64,000 nucleotides of DNA from Megalopta genalis (GCF_051020955.1 NC_135017.1:31218689-31282688); one strand, 5' to 3'. Positions 46,061 through 58,459 are shown, counted from the first letter of the stretch. Notes: generated from the sequence alone by a model not told the origin. Numbers and translations: made by a program.

Positions 46061-47031
46061 CTCCCTTCGGTTTGAAGCATGGGGAATTTTCCTTTCTTCA
46101 GCAATTCGGAAAGTCATCGACAAGGACAACCGTACAGTACATCCCTTGCCAGATGAGGGAAAACGTGCAACAGTCGAACCGTACAGATCGTGACGAACTT
46201 ATCGCCGCGATATTTTCTAATTATTTAGAATCATTATCATTGTTGTCTAGTTATCGTTACTTTCCTTTGTTTACTGTTGTTATCGTTGTTTCGTTATTGT
46301 TATGTCGTTGTTACTTTATTCATTGTTATTGTTTTGCAAATATATATTTATGTTATTTCTTATATTACGCGCACTGTTGGACACACAAAATATTCACCCG
46401 CATTTACCTACAGAAAAACACAAAAATATATTTTATAATTTGCATGTTGCATATGTTTTACATATTTATGTTCAACCGTCCAGTGCACGGATGAAAATAT
46501 TTCCACCCAAAATAAATGAAAAACAATATCCTCATGGGTCCGACAGACACAATCTGTGCATTTAAAGGTTAGAAACATATGCAACAACATATTGCGTATA
46601 TTATTTGCCATATACATGTGGTGTATCATACTTAACTGAATCGTCCACCTTGTTAAATTAATTTAGTCAGTACATGTTTCATAATCGGATTAAGGTTGGC
46701 AGCACTTCTGTGTCAATATAATGCTGAATATACACGACAGCAAACTACGTTTACAAAGGTCAGTTGGTAATTATTCGGTTCTATTGTTGAAACGACAATA
46801 TGAATTTTCTGCGAGTACGTTTCAATATTTCGAATATGCCGAAATGGAGATATAGAATTTCATTAATCAAAAATTCTCTGTATCGAAGACGATTCAAATT
46901 TCATTATTGATGAATAATAAAGAAAGTATTTATTGTCAAACATGCAATCAAAATGTGAAATGCGGTCGAAAATCATAATAAGTCGGTTATCAAATTTAGA
47001 AGAAATGCTTCCATCATACTGTAATTCAAAG
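46061..47031. other. TAT intron, unassigned
   Basis: A 140-codon + strand frame at 46072-46494 is Tyr/Phe/Cys-rich and repetitive (TTGTTAT words); I regard it as chance. No element ends recognised. Confidence 0.4.
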
Positions 47032-47033
47032 TA

Positions 47034-47236
47034 CCGTAAATTCTTTCTAATTGATGCTCAGATTGTACACAAAAATGGACAATTTGGGAAGAGGAGATAC
47101 CATTATTCGTTTTTATATGTAGTTACCGATTGTCAATAACTATAAAAACGAGCTGCAAGGCTCGAATAATCGTACCTGATCTTTCCAAATTGTTCATTTT
47201 TGTGTACAAGCTGAAGGTCAATTAGGGAGAATTTAA
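47034..47236. mobile_element. CAGTAAATTCTCCC palindromic MITE, copy 4
   Basis: Left end TA|CCGTAAATTCTTTCTAATTG; right end CAATTAGGGAGAATTTA. Arms with TGGACAATTTGGGAAGAGGA and its counterpart are complete. Confidence 0.8.
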
Positions 47237-47377
47237 TAAGAAAAACATAAATAAAATAAATATAAAATATAAATATAAATAAATATAAATAAATATAATA
47301 AATAGAAATATAAATAATATATAAATAGATAAATGTTCTCACAGAAACTCGTTCGGAACTTTTTATAATCTCACGAC

Positions 47378-47590
47378 CAGTGCAGTCAAGAAAATTATCT
47401 ACGTAAGGCGACGCATGCGCAGGGAGCCCTGCACAGCAGCGTGGGGCGTCTACCGGGTGAACATTGTAATGCTGAACTGCGATGACGACACGATGCAGAT
47501 CCTCTGTCTGATTGTAGTTCAGAATTGTAATGTTCGCCGGGTTGGCGCTCCACGCCGCTGTGCGGAACTCTCTGCGCATGCGTCACTTTT
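47378..47590. mobile_element. hAT-type palindromic MITE, third copy (right end lost)
   Basis: Starts CAGTGCAGTCAAGAAAA and carries both inner arms (GCATGCGCAGGGAGCCCTGC and its counterpart near 47560-47580), but the outer right end has been replaced. No clear target duplication. The open frames here (for example 47133-47579, - strand) are shadows of the palindrome. Confidence 0.7.
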
Positions 47591-48050
47591 ATGCTCATAG
47601 AAAAATTTGCAACCAAATTCTTACTACTGCATTATATACTTTCTTTATTCTTAACGCGTTAAGTGTTTAGTTCGTGCGTAGTTAAATTGTGGTATTTATT
47701 AAAAATTTAATCTACTTTGATCTTTATATAATTTGTAATAAGAATATAATTTATAATATAAAGACACGAAAATAATAAAGAATTAGATATTTCTACTGTT
47801 ATATAATTTTCATTCTAATAAGTATTCATAGTGTTAGGGAAAGATAGTAACAATAGTACAGTTCAGCAATACAAAAATTATATATACATGTATTCTGCTT
47901 TTTACAATTTGTACAGAAAACGTTGCTACCGAAAAATTTCTCTACGAATCCAGAATAGTCCGTAATTATTTCTAATTCCGATGCCCTACGAAATTAGTGA
48001 CATTCAGCATATATGTATATATAACCTTGCATTCATCATAAACGTATGTA
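47591..48050. other. AT-rich TAT intron, no feature
   Basis: Only A/T-rich low-complexity sequence was seen. Confidence 0.45.
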
Positions 48051-48051
48051 C

Positions 48052-49324
48052 AGTCAGTATACAAAGTATTCGTACACCTTTTAAAACGGAATAACTCTTT
48101 TATAGTTGGACCAAGCGATTTAAATTTTTTGGAGTTATTAGATAGATTAGTTTACCAGGCAATAGCTAACAAGTTGTATTAAAAACTTGCAACTGGTTGG
48201 TATGATACAAAAATAAAGAAATGATATTTTGCAACTTTCTTATTTGAGCCTATAATGAAGATTTAAGCAATGCGTTCTGTAGATCTCGGTAAGTTACATA
48301 CATGTTAAAAATGTCATCTAAATCGGTTAACGCAGAGTCAAGTTATAAATATTCAAAGATTCAAAAATCTGCAAAATTCTAACAGTTATTGGTCGAAAGT
48401 ATCAAAAATCGTGAAGAAACTGCGATCCCCGTAATCTTGAATTGTTTGCAGTTCATATCAAGGTCATCTGATTTCGATGCAATTCTTACCATGTCTACAT
48501 ATGTATATATTACCGAGATCTACGAACGAAGGCGGATTTAGGTATAGGCTAAATAGGTTATAGCCTAGGGCGTAGGTAGTTAAGTATTTGAGAAAAATCC
48601 CGCTTTAAGTTTTTCTATATACAGTAAAAAATTATATGACTTTAAGCTGTTTTACATTTGATTATTACGAATTAAACGAAAACTATTAATTATTTCCTAT
48701 ATATTGTATTATGAATCATTTGGTGGAGATTGACATCTTGTGAGAACGGAACAAAATTTATGTAATAAATGATAAAATGCTAAATTTAATATATTTTAAA
48801 TGATTACGATTATCCTTCCTCTTATCTTTCCTTGTCATTGCGAGGCGGCAAAAATGTATTAGCCTAGGGCGACAAAAATCTAAATACCTCAAAAAAAGAC
48901 TCAGATAAGAAAGTTATTAAAAAACGAGAGTTTTCTATTTTCTTTTGGCATTCCAAGTAATATCAAAATTTAAAACAGCATTTTAGCCATTGTTTAGTAG
49001 ACTAGATCATCTAAAAAAATCATATCATTTAATTCAGTTTCGAAAAAGCTACACCTTTTTTCAAGTGGTTTTAAATATATGACCGCCACCGTATATAAGT
49101 TAACAAAATATATAAAATGCATTTTTTAAACTTACATTATAGGCCTGGATAAAACAGTTGAAGAAACATAATTTTTTAATTCTTTTATCATGACCACCAA
49201 TTGCAATTTTTGAAAACAATTTTTTATTCATTGTATGATAAACTAATTTTTCTAACATCCCATAAAAATTTAGATAGCTTGGTCTAATTATAAAAGGTGT
49301 ACTAATACTTTGTATACCGACTGT
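48052..49324. mobile_element. foldback-family copy with an insertion
   Basis: The best-preserved outer ends of the family: ACAGTCAGTATACAAAGTAT (48050) and, inverted, ACAGTCGGTATACAAAGTAT. The palindrome is interrupted at about 48530-48900 by a segment with GGCGGATTTAGG and two inverted TAGCCTAGGGCG blocks, probably a small hAT-like element. Confidence 0.75.
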
Positions 49325-50425
49325 ATCTAACACTAATGCCCTAAATATTTTACAACACTTTTAAGTTCAATCCATTATGTTACCCAATATGATTGACTTT
49401 TATGTACCATTGTCCAGAAACCAGAAATATTTCAAAATTGATCCGATATTAAAATTATGCATCACAGTGTATAAGATGTACAATAAGCTATAAATAACAG
49501 TTTCATTGCAATTTATTGTTTATCATGCTGTTTCATTTTGTATAAATGATTTATATGTATTCATAGCTGACAAGCATGAAACAATTGAAAACTGGTGTGG
49601 TGCCAAAGTTGTGCAATAATATTAATTCGGTAATAATTCGGTTCCGAGAATTTATCAAAAATTATAACTTTTACTATCTAAAATATTCAATCGTATATTA
49701 TTGCTTTGTTTGACAAGGTAACAATTGTTACCAGGTGCAAATGCATACGCATGATTGAAAAAAAAACGATATAACTAGTTCTATTATATTCGGGATATTT
49801 ATAATATCCTTATCAATACATGTTACATTCACTATTTAAAAAATGGTAATAAAACAGTAAATTGCGACATAATACCAGACATGATGTCTAGATAATTTTA
49901 GACAATTTCTCCCCTTTTCTCCACATAAACTATTGGTTCTTCTTTGCCTCTCGTGATTCTCTTCTTAGTTCTCCCTATACCGCTAGGTGTAGCTGTCTAG
50001 TTCCTTATCTTCTCCTACCTCTCGTCCCACTCAATCCCTTCCATTACCCAGTTCCTTCATTTCACATTCCTCTTGTCTCGTCCGATTTTTTATTAATCCT
50101 TAACCTGCAACTCGACATTCTTATTCTCTATTCGTTTCTAACTGGAAATCCTGTTAAATTTGTTATACTTAAAAAGTTTCTGCTATACGTTTGGTTTTAT
50201 TTGGTTTTATTGAAGAGTATCGTACAATCAGTATACATTAGATCGTTCTTTGCAATTAAGTTTGTAACATTTCCTATAACTGTTGATTAATTTATCCTTC
50301 AACATGAAGTGGCGACTTTACGGCAAACCACGGAAAATATAAAACAACAAGAAAACGAATTTAAATATTTACGAATTTAAAAAATGAACTTTCTTCTGAA
50401 ATAAATGGTAATACCTATTTCTTAA
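49325..50425. other. TAT intron, no feature recognised
   Basis: AT-rich; a pyrimidine-rich patch at 49905-50110 without a frame or splice context. Confidence 0.4.
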
Positions 50426-50426
50426 T

Positions 50427-50829
50427 ACAGGGTGGACCACGCAACATGATCAGCTTAATTGTTAGTGATTCGACTGGAAACGTTTTGTGCTACAATAACA
50501 TGGTTTGAGGAGAGTTTTTAAGATGATTATATCAAATTTTTTGTTAACCCTTTTCCCCCCCGGAGTTGTCAAGGTTACCTTCAGTTTTTTATAGCTTGAC
50601 CTACAAGTTTTTGTACCCATCGTTTAGGGGATGCTGAGATGAATTCGGCAAGCATCATAACATACAATTTTTTCAGAATGAAAACAAAAAAACACTAGGT
50701 CTACGGATAAAAAAACCGTGATAACTTCGGAAAGAAAGAAAACCATGTTATTTTAGCTTAAAAAGTTTCTCATCGAACCATTAGCATCAGAATAAATTGA
50801 GCTGATCACTTTACGTGATCCACCCTGTA
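50427..50829. mobile_element. ACAGGGTGGACCACG palindromic MITE
   Basis: Ends ACAGGGTGGACCACGCAACA and, inverted, ACAGGGTGGATCACGTAAAG; TGATCAGCT follows on both sides. Arms of about 130 bp (ATAACATGGTTT shared) around a GC-poor middle. Confidence 0.8.
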
Positions 50830-51068
50830 TATTACTGATTTTGTTTCTTTTTTATACTCTGTTTTGGTTTTTTCTCTTATACTTCTGGGTAAAGTGAAAC
50901 AAACACTGCATGTCTATATAAATTTGTGTTAGTACTACATTATTACAGCGAGTATTGCGTAAACGAAAAAGATTGTACCTTATTTGGTTTCTACAGAATT
51001 AATTTCAAAAAATATTCTATTTTACACATCACGCTATATGGTCAAGTACCTGGCGTACATATTCTTAA

Positions 51069-51291
51069 CCCTTCACTGGTATGCTGGGGTCGTGAGTGAC
51101 CCTAACTTCGTATTTCTATTTTATTTTGTGGTGAAAGTTTAATTTTCTATGTTTTTATTATTTAGCTAAGAATCAAATACAACAGATAGTTCATCCAGAA
51201 TTAGATTAACATATCTTTTTATGCTTTGTATATGGGTTTTATCATGACTCTAATGTACCAGCTATTATAAAATCGCCATACTGGTTAAGTG
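51069..51291. mobile_element. piggyBac-like TTAA MITE (CCCTTCACTGGTATGC ends)
   Basis: TTAA at 51065-51068 and 51292-51295 flank inverted ends CCCTTCACTGGTATG and, inverted, CACTTAACCAGTATGG. No coding sequence. Confidence 0.72.
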
Positions 51292-51299
51292 TTAAGAAT

Positions 51300-52333
51300 T
51301 ATAGTGGCTTCAAAAAATATTCACGCAATAAATTTTGAACCTTTTAAAAATTGTCGATATTTGAACTATTACAATGTTATAAAAAAGAATCGTATAATAG
51401 TAAACGTCGACTCCAATCCACATTACTTATTTAGATGATATAATGGATGGGAAACGAAACATATGCTTTTCATAAACAATGCTACAGTTTGAAACGTTTG
51501 GAACATTTTAAAACATTGGAAAATTTGTATTGCGACATATTGCTACACATATTGCTATGCCTTTGGTTTGTTTACTGGCATAATTAACTTTGTGTTTATC
51601 GAATAAGGCATATGAAAGTATTTATTCATTTGTTTTGCCTATTTTTGCATGAAAAATTTAATTCGTCGTATTCGATAAATATGAAGTTAATTACGCCCGA
51701 AAACAAACCAAAGGGACAGTAATTGTTCACACCACAATAACCGACTCCACTATCCCAGGTTTGCACATTGGAGCTTTCTCTTTAAAAACCTTTGAATATT
51801 GATCTACAATTCGTTTTATTGAGTTTTGCACGGAAGGTGTACTCTCTGCTTTTATATACGATCCCGAACATCAATTGGATATTCCGAAAACGCGGATTGC
51901 GCCAATCTCTCGATTTCTGTGGCTAGAGCAGAAATTGACTCCCCTTGCCGCTGTTTGCATGTTTGAAACAGGACATAATTCAATTTGATAAAATTTTTCT
52001 GTCCAAAACGGAACTAAAATGCCGAAACTATTTCGCGGGAGACAAAATAGTTATCAGCGGGAAGAGAAGTTAATACTTCCCGAGCTGAATCATCTAGCGA
52101 AGCGACTGAGACGGCAGCTGTCCTCGCCCCGTCTCAACCGTTTATATTCGCGACTATCTCGAATTGGATTTAGTACTCCTCCCATGACGTGGAACCGTCA
52201 TAACGCGTCAGCTTTAACGTGTATCCTAAGGTAAATGTCCCAGTGATTGGACACACCCAGTGAATAGACATCATTTTACATTTTCGTTAATATTGAGCTT
52301 TGTATTAACAAGCAGGCTACTGATAAAACTAAA
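51300..52333. other. TAT intron, no feature recognised
   Basis: AT-rich. The frame at 52019-52234 is basic and Leu/Arg-rich but has no recognisable motif or splice signals. Confidence 0.4.
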
Positions 52334-52454
52334 TACAGTAAATTCTCCCTAATTGACCCTCAGCTTGGAAACAAAAATGGACAATTTGGGAAGTGGAAGT
52401 ATGATTATTCGAACCTTGCGGATCGTTTTTATAGTTATCGATTGCCAACAACTA

Positions 52455-53036
52455 TTGGGTTGGCAACTAAGTAATTGCCGATTTGTTCAATGAAATAAAA
52501 AATTTCTTTTTACTTGGAATGAAGTTTAATCTGTAATGTATTTTTCATTTTATTCGATGACCTTTTGCCATCTCTCTGACAACTTGAAAATTCCACGCTC
52601 GTAGAAAGTCTGATCCTTTTCAGCCAAAAACAGAGTTAATTGAGATTTTACAGCGTCATCATCGTTAAAAGTTTTACCACGAAGGGAGTTGCCCAGGGAT
52701 CGAAATAAGTGGTAATCCGATGGCGCAAGATCAGGGCTATATGGTGGGTGTAACAACAATTCCCAACCAATATCCATCAATTTTTGCCGAGTGGACAAAG
52801 ACGTGTGCGGCCTAGCATTGTCCTGTTGGAAAATGACACCTTTACGATTGACCAATTCTGGTCGCTTTTCCTTGACCGCTGCATTCAATTTGTCCAGTTG
52901 CTAACATTCACGGATAATAAAAAATAACATAATAATAATAATAATAATTTTATAATATAACATTTACGGATATCATAAAAATGGGAGTGAGAGACATCTA
53001 TACCTGAAATCGGCAATTACTTAGTTGCCAACCCAA
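52455..53036 (-). mobile_element. mellifera-type mariner deletion derivative, copy 2
   Basis: Perfect 20-bp ends TTGGGTTGGCAACTAAGTAA on both sides, TA at 52453-52454 and 53037-53038. Very similar throughout to 32603-33194, including the internal deletion and a shorter AAT run. Confidence 0.92.
52550..52888 (-). pseudogene. mariner transposase C-terminal half, intact frame
   Basis: Starts at ATG 52888: MNAAVKEKRPELVNRKGVIF, then QQDNARPHTSLSTRQKLMDI, HPPYSPDLAPSDYHLFRSLG and a tail ending LSERWQKVIE, open for 112 codons. It has the second and third catalytic Asp of the D,D34D triad only. The frame is less damaged than in the copy at 32666-33037. Without the DNA-binding half it cannot be an active transposase on its own. 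Confidence 0.9.
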
Positions 53037-53448
53037 TATAAAAACGAGCCGCAAGGCTCGAATAATTGTACCTTCTCTTTCCAAGTTGTCCATTTTTGTT
53101 TTCAAGCTGAGGGTCAATTAGGGAGAATTTACTGTAATGTTTTCCAAACATTTCTTTTTACAAGAGAACGGCCGTTAGTTTTGAGCTTAGAATAACGTTT
53201 GTGTAATATATATCTTTAATAATTCTGCTAAGAAAATCTAATCACACTTCTTAAGCATATAATTAATTTGTATTTTACATTTTTACAAGTATGATATTTA
53301 TTAACTCGTTAAAGGATATAAAATCCTTACACCAGTCACGCCCCCACTTCGCTGCACGATACGAGGCAGCGAAGGCCGACTTATTTATTTTTGTCTACGC
53401 TGGTCGCAACTGACAAGAGCAAGTGTTTTTTATTTTCACGTATGTTCT

Positions 53449-53678
53449 AGCACTCAGAAAACTAAGCGACACGTGTATTTTTTATATCAGCGATAATTCG
53501 ATTTAAAGGGGTGAAACCCATCTCTAGAAGTTGAACTTGTGACGAGAATAGTTGGAATTTCTCGTGAAAATACTAAACTCTTAAATTTTAATGTGTCTTT
53601 TGGAGAGTAGGTTTCATCCCTTCAAACCGAATTACCGCCGATATAAAAAAAAGACGTATATCTTAACTTTTGAGTACT
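53449..53678. mobile_element. palindromic MITE, AGCACTCAGAAAACTAAG ends
   Basis: Ends AGCACTCAGAAAACTAAG and, inverted, AGTACTCAAAAGTTAAG. Both arms carry TATATCRGCGRTAATTCG and AAAGGGGTGAAACC-like blocks; loop about 50 bp. Confidence 0.75.
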
Positions 53679-53950
53679 ACAACATATTGTTGTCGTACGT
53701 AGCGATATTTTATATATGATATTACAATACTAAATTATACACAATAGCAATTATATAACAGATATTTGATAACGATAAGTTGATCGCTCGATGGCCCGAT
53801 CTCGACTCACGACTTTCCGTCGATACAATAGTTACGTTCCATTATTTCCTTAGGGGTATATTATTTCCTTAGGGGTAAATCCATCACAAGACAATATTAC
53901 ATTACAGCGACTTAATTTTGACAAGTCGATGTAACAATATGTTACAATGA
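53679..53950. other. TAT intron, short direct repeat
   Basis: ATTATTTCCTTAGGGGTA is directly repeated at 53841 and 53860. Nothing else recognised. Confidence 0.45.
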
Positions 53951-53954
53951 AAAT

Positions 53955-54425
53955 GATCAGAGAGGATCACTTGCAATGAGATACGATAATATTCGAATGC
54001 CTCTAAAATGATATAGCTTATATGCATGGTGAAAAGTTCATCAAAGTCGGCTGACCTTCATATGAGCTGTAAACGATTCAAAATCATAGAGATCGCATTT
54101 TTGTCATGATTTTTTACACATTTGGAAATCTACAGATTTTGACATCTTTCAATGCCTGTAGCTTGGCTTTGAGTTGACCGATTTCGATTAAATTTTCAGC
54201 ATACGTATGTCTTACCGAGATGTACGAAACGCATTTTTTTAAATTTTCGTTTCTGGTTCAAACAAAAAAGTTAAAAAACGGAAGTTCTCGAAAATTGTGG
54301 AAATAATTTTTTAGCTATTGTCTAGTAAACTAATCCTTCTAACATCTCAAAAAATGTTGATCGTTTGGCCAAATTATAAAAAAGTTATTTCGTTTTAGAA
54401 AGCATTCGAATACTTTCTTGTCTCA
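53955..54425. mobile_element. foldback-family copy, degenerate
   Basis: Carries TATGCATGGTGAAAAGTTCA, CTTTCAATGCCTGTAGCTTG, GTCTAGTAAACTAATCCTTC and ends TTTCGTTTTAGAAAGCATTCG. Both arms are present but diverged. Confidence 0.65.
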
Positions 54426-54795
54426 CTATACCGAGTGTTCCTTGTGAGTACAGCGGTACTTACTTACATAGAAAAAATGATTTCAGTACATGCACCACAA
54501 GACTTTACAATGATAAATTCCGGGAACATTTTTACATAATGTATAATAACAATAAAAAAAAACAAAAATTTTCAAGAGTCCTTAGAAAGGTTTAATCTAT
54601 TAACGTATGGTAGATTTAGTCACAGGAGAAAATACCTAATGTTTCTAGAAACATTGTTTTCTAGTATTTTCGACAAAAAGCGTATTTCTAGTTTTCCACT
54701 TGCTATATGATATAAAAAGTTCTTAGATAACAATAAATAATAAATTGTGAAACTGGATGTTTTAAATTTTAAAGAGAGTCCAGTTTCATCGATAT

Positions 54796-55005
54796 ACAAC
54801 GTGTCCCAAAGTTATATTACTTTCGGGAAATTCGGGGGATTCCTGAGGTTATTTGAAGTAATTTTTTCCTGAGTGCAAATACAATTCGCGGTTTTGTTTA
54901 CAAGTTATTAACGAAAAACATTGACCAATGAGAGGCGAGCTCGACTAGCGCATGACGGCCGAGTCAACGAGCGGACGAAGCCCATTTCCGCTCATTCATA
55001 TCGAA
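54796..55005. mobile_element. half-copy of ACAGGGTGTCCC MITE beside a TAT exon
   Basis: ACGTGTCCCAAAGTTAT, GGGGATTCCTGAGGTTATTT and AAAACATTGACCAATGAGAG match one arm and the GC-rich core of 38792/59442. It ends at GAAGCCCATTTCCGCTCATT, about 45 bp before the acceptor of the exon at 55042. Confidence 0.7.
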
Positions 55006-55041
55006 AACGCTTTTACAATTTCTATTTCTTTATGTTTGAAG

Positions 55042-55200
55042 GACGTGATCCTTTGCAGCGGATGTTCTTGCGCGTTGGATCTCTGCATAACAGCTTTAGC
55101 ACGAGAAGGCCAGAATATCTTGATACCACGACCTGGATTTTCGATCTATCGAACCCTGGCAGAAGGTCTCGGGATCACCGTAAAATCATACGATTTACGT
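55042..55200 (+). CDS. TAT: tyrosine aminotransferase, internal exon (visible exon 3)
   Basis: This 159-nt phase-0 exon encodes 53 residues starting DVILCSGCSCALDLCITALA and including GQNILIPRPGFSIYRTLAEG. In TAT the SGCS...DLC block forms the PLP phosphate-binding turn and the PRPGFSxY block follows it, so this is the start of the large cofactor domain. The acceptor is ttgaag|GAC behind a pyrimidine-rich run and the donor is CGT|gtaagt. The catalytic-lysine exon (expected motif like GLAKRW) was not found before 64000, so the gene probably continues beyond the window. A half-copy of a palindromic MITE ends within about 50 bp of the acceptor. Confidence 0.92.
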
Positions 55201-55599
55201 GTAAGTATAAACGTATGCTGCAAGAAATTTACACTCAGAGCTCCGAAACCTAGTTCTCACAGGGTTTCGATATAACCTTTCCGCGTGAAATATACTTGAA
55301 TTAAGCGATCTTCCTTCGCATTTAGTGCCACTCTATGTATAATTCGAATGTAATTTAATAGCACACTGTTCATCTATGAAATTATAATATAGTATAGTAG
55401 TTTGAAGAAACATTGATCTTTAGCTGATACGCATTTTCAGTTTTAATGTCGTTGAGATATCTTACTCGTTATTAGAATTGAAAATATATATACATTCTCC
55501 TCCAAAAGTATTAGGACACTCACAGATAAATAAATAAATTTGAGAAACCGATAGGAAATTGTTATAATGTTTCAACTTATTTCAAAGTTAAGTGTATGA

Positions 55600-55755
55600 A
55601 ACTGTAATAGCATATATAATATATGTATATATGTAATATATAAATTAATATATATATATAAATATATATATAATAGCATATAATATATATATATATATAA
55701 ATATATATATAATAGCATATAATATATATATATATATTATATATATTTTATATAT
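55600..55755. repeat. TATA-type low-complexity repeat
   Basis: A TATATAAATATATATATAATAGCATA unit is repeated three times in tandem. Confidence 0.85.
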
Positions 55756-56009
55756 TTAATTTTGATTAAATTATTTAATAATTTTTCTAATTTTTCGTTG
55801 ATATATTCACCGCATTTTTTAATTACTTCTTGGACTAACTTCGGCATCCGTTTCATTAGTTTGTCTATTATTTCCGGTTCTATTTGGTTTCATATACATA
55901 TATTGTAGTAAAACATGTTTTTCCTTCTTGTTTTAAAGTATGAAATATGTTGATAATTACTTTGCATTAATAAGCATGTTATAAATCACAATAAATAATT
56001 AAAGTCTGA

Positions 56010-56012
<3 letters not shown>

Positions 56013-56051
<39 letters not shown>
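56013..56051. repeat. (TG)n microsatellite
   Basis: About 19 uninterrupted TG units. Confidence 0.95.
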
Positions 56052-56053
<2 letters not shown>

Positions 56054-56856
56054 CGTCGACAGTTGGGGTCGATTGTAAGAAATTTCTACGCCTGATTTTC
56101 TCCATCTTATAATTTAAATAAGTACCTATATTTATTAGGTTAACTAATAAATTTAAAATTGCTACAATTTAGAATCATAGATACAAAAGCATACGGAGGT
56201 GGTTAGGAATTTTATAGCGTAAGCATAAATGAAAAATGGGTCCAATGTTATGGCTGTTATGACTGGGTACATAAAGAGTGTCATGCTGTGTTACAATAAT
56301 AAATTGAATATTCCTTAATGCACAATAAAACCACCGTGACTGAATAATCTCAGATAAGAGTGGGTAAGGGTTTGTACAATAATTTTCATTGCAAATACAA
56401 TAGTTTATGTGTAATCGTGTTCTAAAATCAAAGTGTTACAACTGTCATCAGTCTCCCCTACTTTCAACGTTATGATGCCATAAAACTTAATACTAATGAG
56501 AATACTAAATGAGAAATTATAATTTATACTAAATCAGCAGGTGTCCTGATACTTTTGGAGGGGGATGAATATGTATTGCATAGTGGCTAATTTCGTGACT
56601 AAGGTGCGGAGGCTATTTTAAATAGGATTCTCGAGCGAGCTATGCTATTTTAACTCTCGAACAGTGAAAACATGATTGAAAACCAATATTGGATCGATTG
56701 TGACAGAAAATCGCATTATTCTTACATTGAAGCTAGGTTTCTGAGTCTCTTAATAGTAGCATTGAACAATTTGCTACCACAGAATCGAAAGCAGAAATTT
56801 ATTGACCACGAATAAAATAAGTTGGTAATTTTGAAACTGATGCAACTTAAATACAA

Positions 56857-57247
56857 GGGGTTAAAAAAAGTATTCAATATTTATACGATGTATAGGACAC
56901 ACTGTACTGAGCGGAAAAGCCTTAGTAAATATAGGTCAAAAGGTCAACCGTTTCTGAGATATAAACACTTTTGTTTGCTAGTATAATGATTGACGTACTA
57001 TTAACTTTTCGTAACCGAATTCAACATACTTGTCAAATATTTCGTCAGAGATGTGGAATTTTCGAGAGTAAGCACTTCTATAAGAAGATGATGCCAGATA
57101 TGTATAGAAATGGAAGGAGGACACATGGAAAATCTTCTGTAAATTGATCGACCTTTTGGCCTATGATTACTAAGGCTTATTTACTCAGTACTGAATGCTC
57201 TATATACTATTTAAATATTGAATGCATTTTTTTAACACCCTGTATAT
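56857..57247. mobile_element. ACAGGGTGTTAAAAAAA palindromic MITE
   Basis: Ends ACAAGGGGTTAAAAAAAGTA and TGCATTTTTTTAACACCCTGT. Arms of about 95 bp share TCAATATTTA, AGCCTTAGTAA and CAAAAGGTC. The loop contains a 45-bp segment also found at 60419-60465. Confidence 0.78.
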
Positions 57248-57459
57248 TTCGTTTCGAGATATTTACACATTTCCATCCCAGCGTATTAAAAGTATTTTTC
57301 TATTATAGGACAAAATATTTTGTGAATTTTATGATTTTCCAACGTCACGTTTGTAGCATGAGAACATATCTTTTAAATACTTTAATCACTTACACCACTT
57401 TCAAAATTAATAGTGAATTCTAGTCATTGACTCACAGTAAACAAAAGTAGTGAATTTTA

Positions 57460-57490
<31 letters not shown>

Positions 57491-58455
57491 ATTGTACTAA
57501 AAGTAGTCAATTTTATTTAAAAATACGATAAACCAATGGATTTATTTATTTACTTATGCTTCTGCTAGTATTGTTTATTACATTTATGTTTTTTATAATA
57601 ATTCGCGAGACTTTTATTTCCTGTTGCAAAACTTTGCACATTTAACTGATCACTTATTGCATATCAGTTAATATATTATCTACAGGCGATCATTTTATAA
57701 TTTCCGAAAGTCCATAATTTACAGTTAAAAGTTGCTTAATAAATAGTTAGGTGCTTAGCTACTTGAGAGTTTCATTTTTGATAAGTTACATTTTCGATGC
57801 ATGAAAATGTAAATGTACACTTCTCGACGAAAAAATTATCCTATTTACAAACATTCAACTCAGGTTTGAAATATTTTCCATTTCGAGAATGTTGAACCCT
57901 GGTATAGTGGATTTCAAATGCTGGAAAACTTGAAATGTGTGCTTTCAGAGCTTCAATTCTATGACTTATACCTTACATCACTGTCGAAATGAACGTGATG
58001 TCGCTGCGGATAAAACTGAAAATGATACAATCGTGTCATTGCTTACTCCACGGCTGTAATACAATTTTGTTTATAATATTGAATATATAATATTAAACGT
58101 AACATGAGACAAATGAAAATCTCGCTTGTTTTGGTTTTGTGACATATCACTTTTAAGATCATAGCCACAAATTAAGATGTGACTAAAGCTGATTGAATTC
58201 GTATATTTTAGGGGTTACTGTTACTTCGCCGACAATTACAGTAGTAAATTACTTGTTATTTTTATTTCATAAAAAAACAGCAATGCAAATGATATAGTAA
58301 ACCATTTATTGTATTTATAATTTTATTTTATTCATATTTTATTAATAACAAATAAATACGTAATATAATATAAATTTTATTAACTTTACTAACAGATACA
58401 TATTTAATGCGTAACATAATTGGAATCTGATTACTGTATGATATAAACATTATTA
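57248..58455. other. unassigned stretch
   Basis: Contains an (ATTTTT)n run at 57455-57495. No exon of TAT and no element end recognised on either strand. Confidence 0.4.
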
Positions 58456-58459
58456 GCAA

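Larger units (their letters stand above)
52336..53134. mobile_element. CAGTAAATTCTCCC palindromic MITE, copy 5, split by a mariner
   Basis: Ends TA|CAGTAAATTCTCCCTAATTG and GGGAGAATTTACTG|TA (TA 52334-52335 and 53135-53136). The two arms are intact; the mariner derivative at 52455-53036 sits in the loop. Confidence 0.9.
55496..56565 (-). mobile_element. Tc1-family transposon remnant (CTCCAAAAGTATTAGGACA ends)
   Basis: Inverted ends CTCCTCCAAAAGTATTAGGA and, inverted, CCCCTCCAAAAGTATCAGGA. Inside, the - strand at 55800-55890 reads EIIDKLMKRMPKLVQEVIKK then CGEY, the C-terminal MPxxxxxVIxxxGxxxxY motif of Tc1 transposases. Most of the gene is gone; TA and TG microsatellites occupy the interior. 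Confidence 0.72.

Noticed and set aside
46072..46494. 140-codon + strand frame as a membrane protein
   Set aside because: Its Tyr/Phe/Cys content follows from TTGTTAT-type repeats, no family resemblance and no splice context; it lies in a TAT intron.
47133..47579. 148-codon - strand frame
   Set aside because: It runs across the end of one palindromic MITE, an AT run and another MITE.
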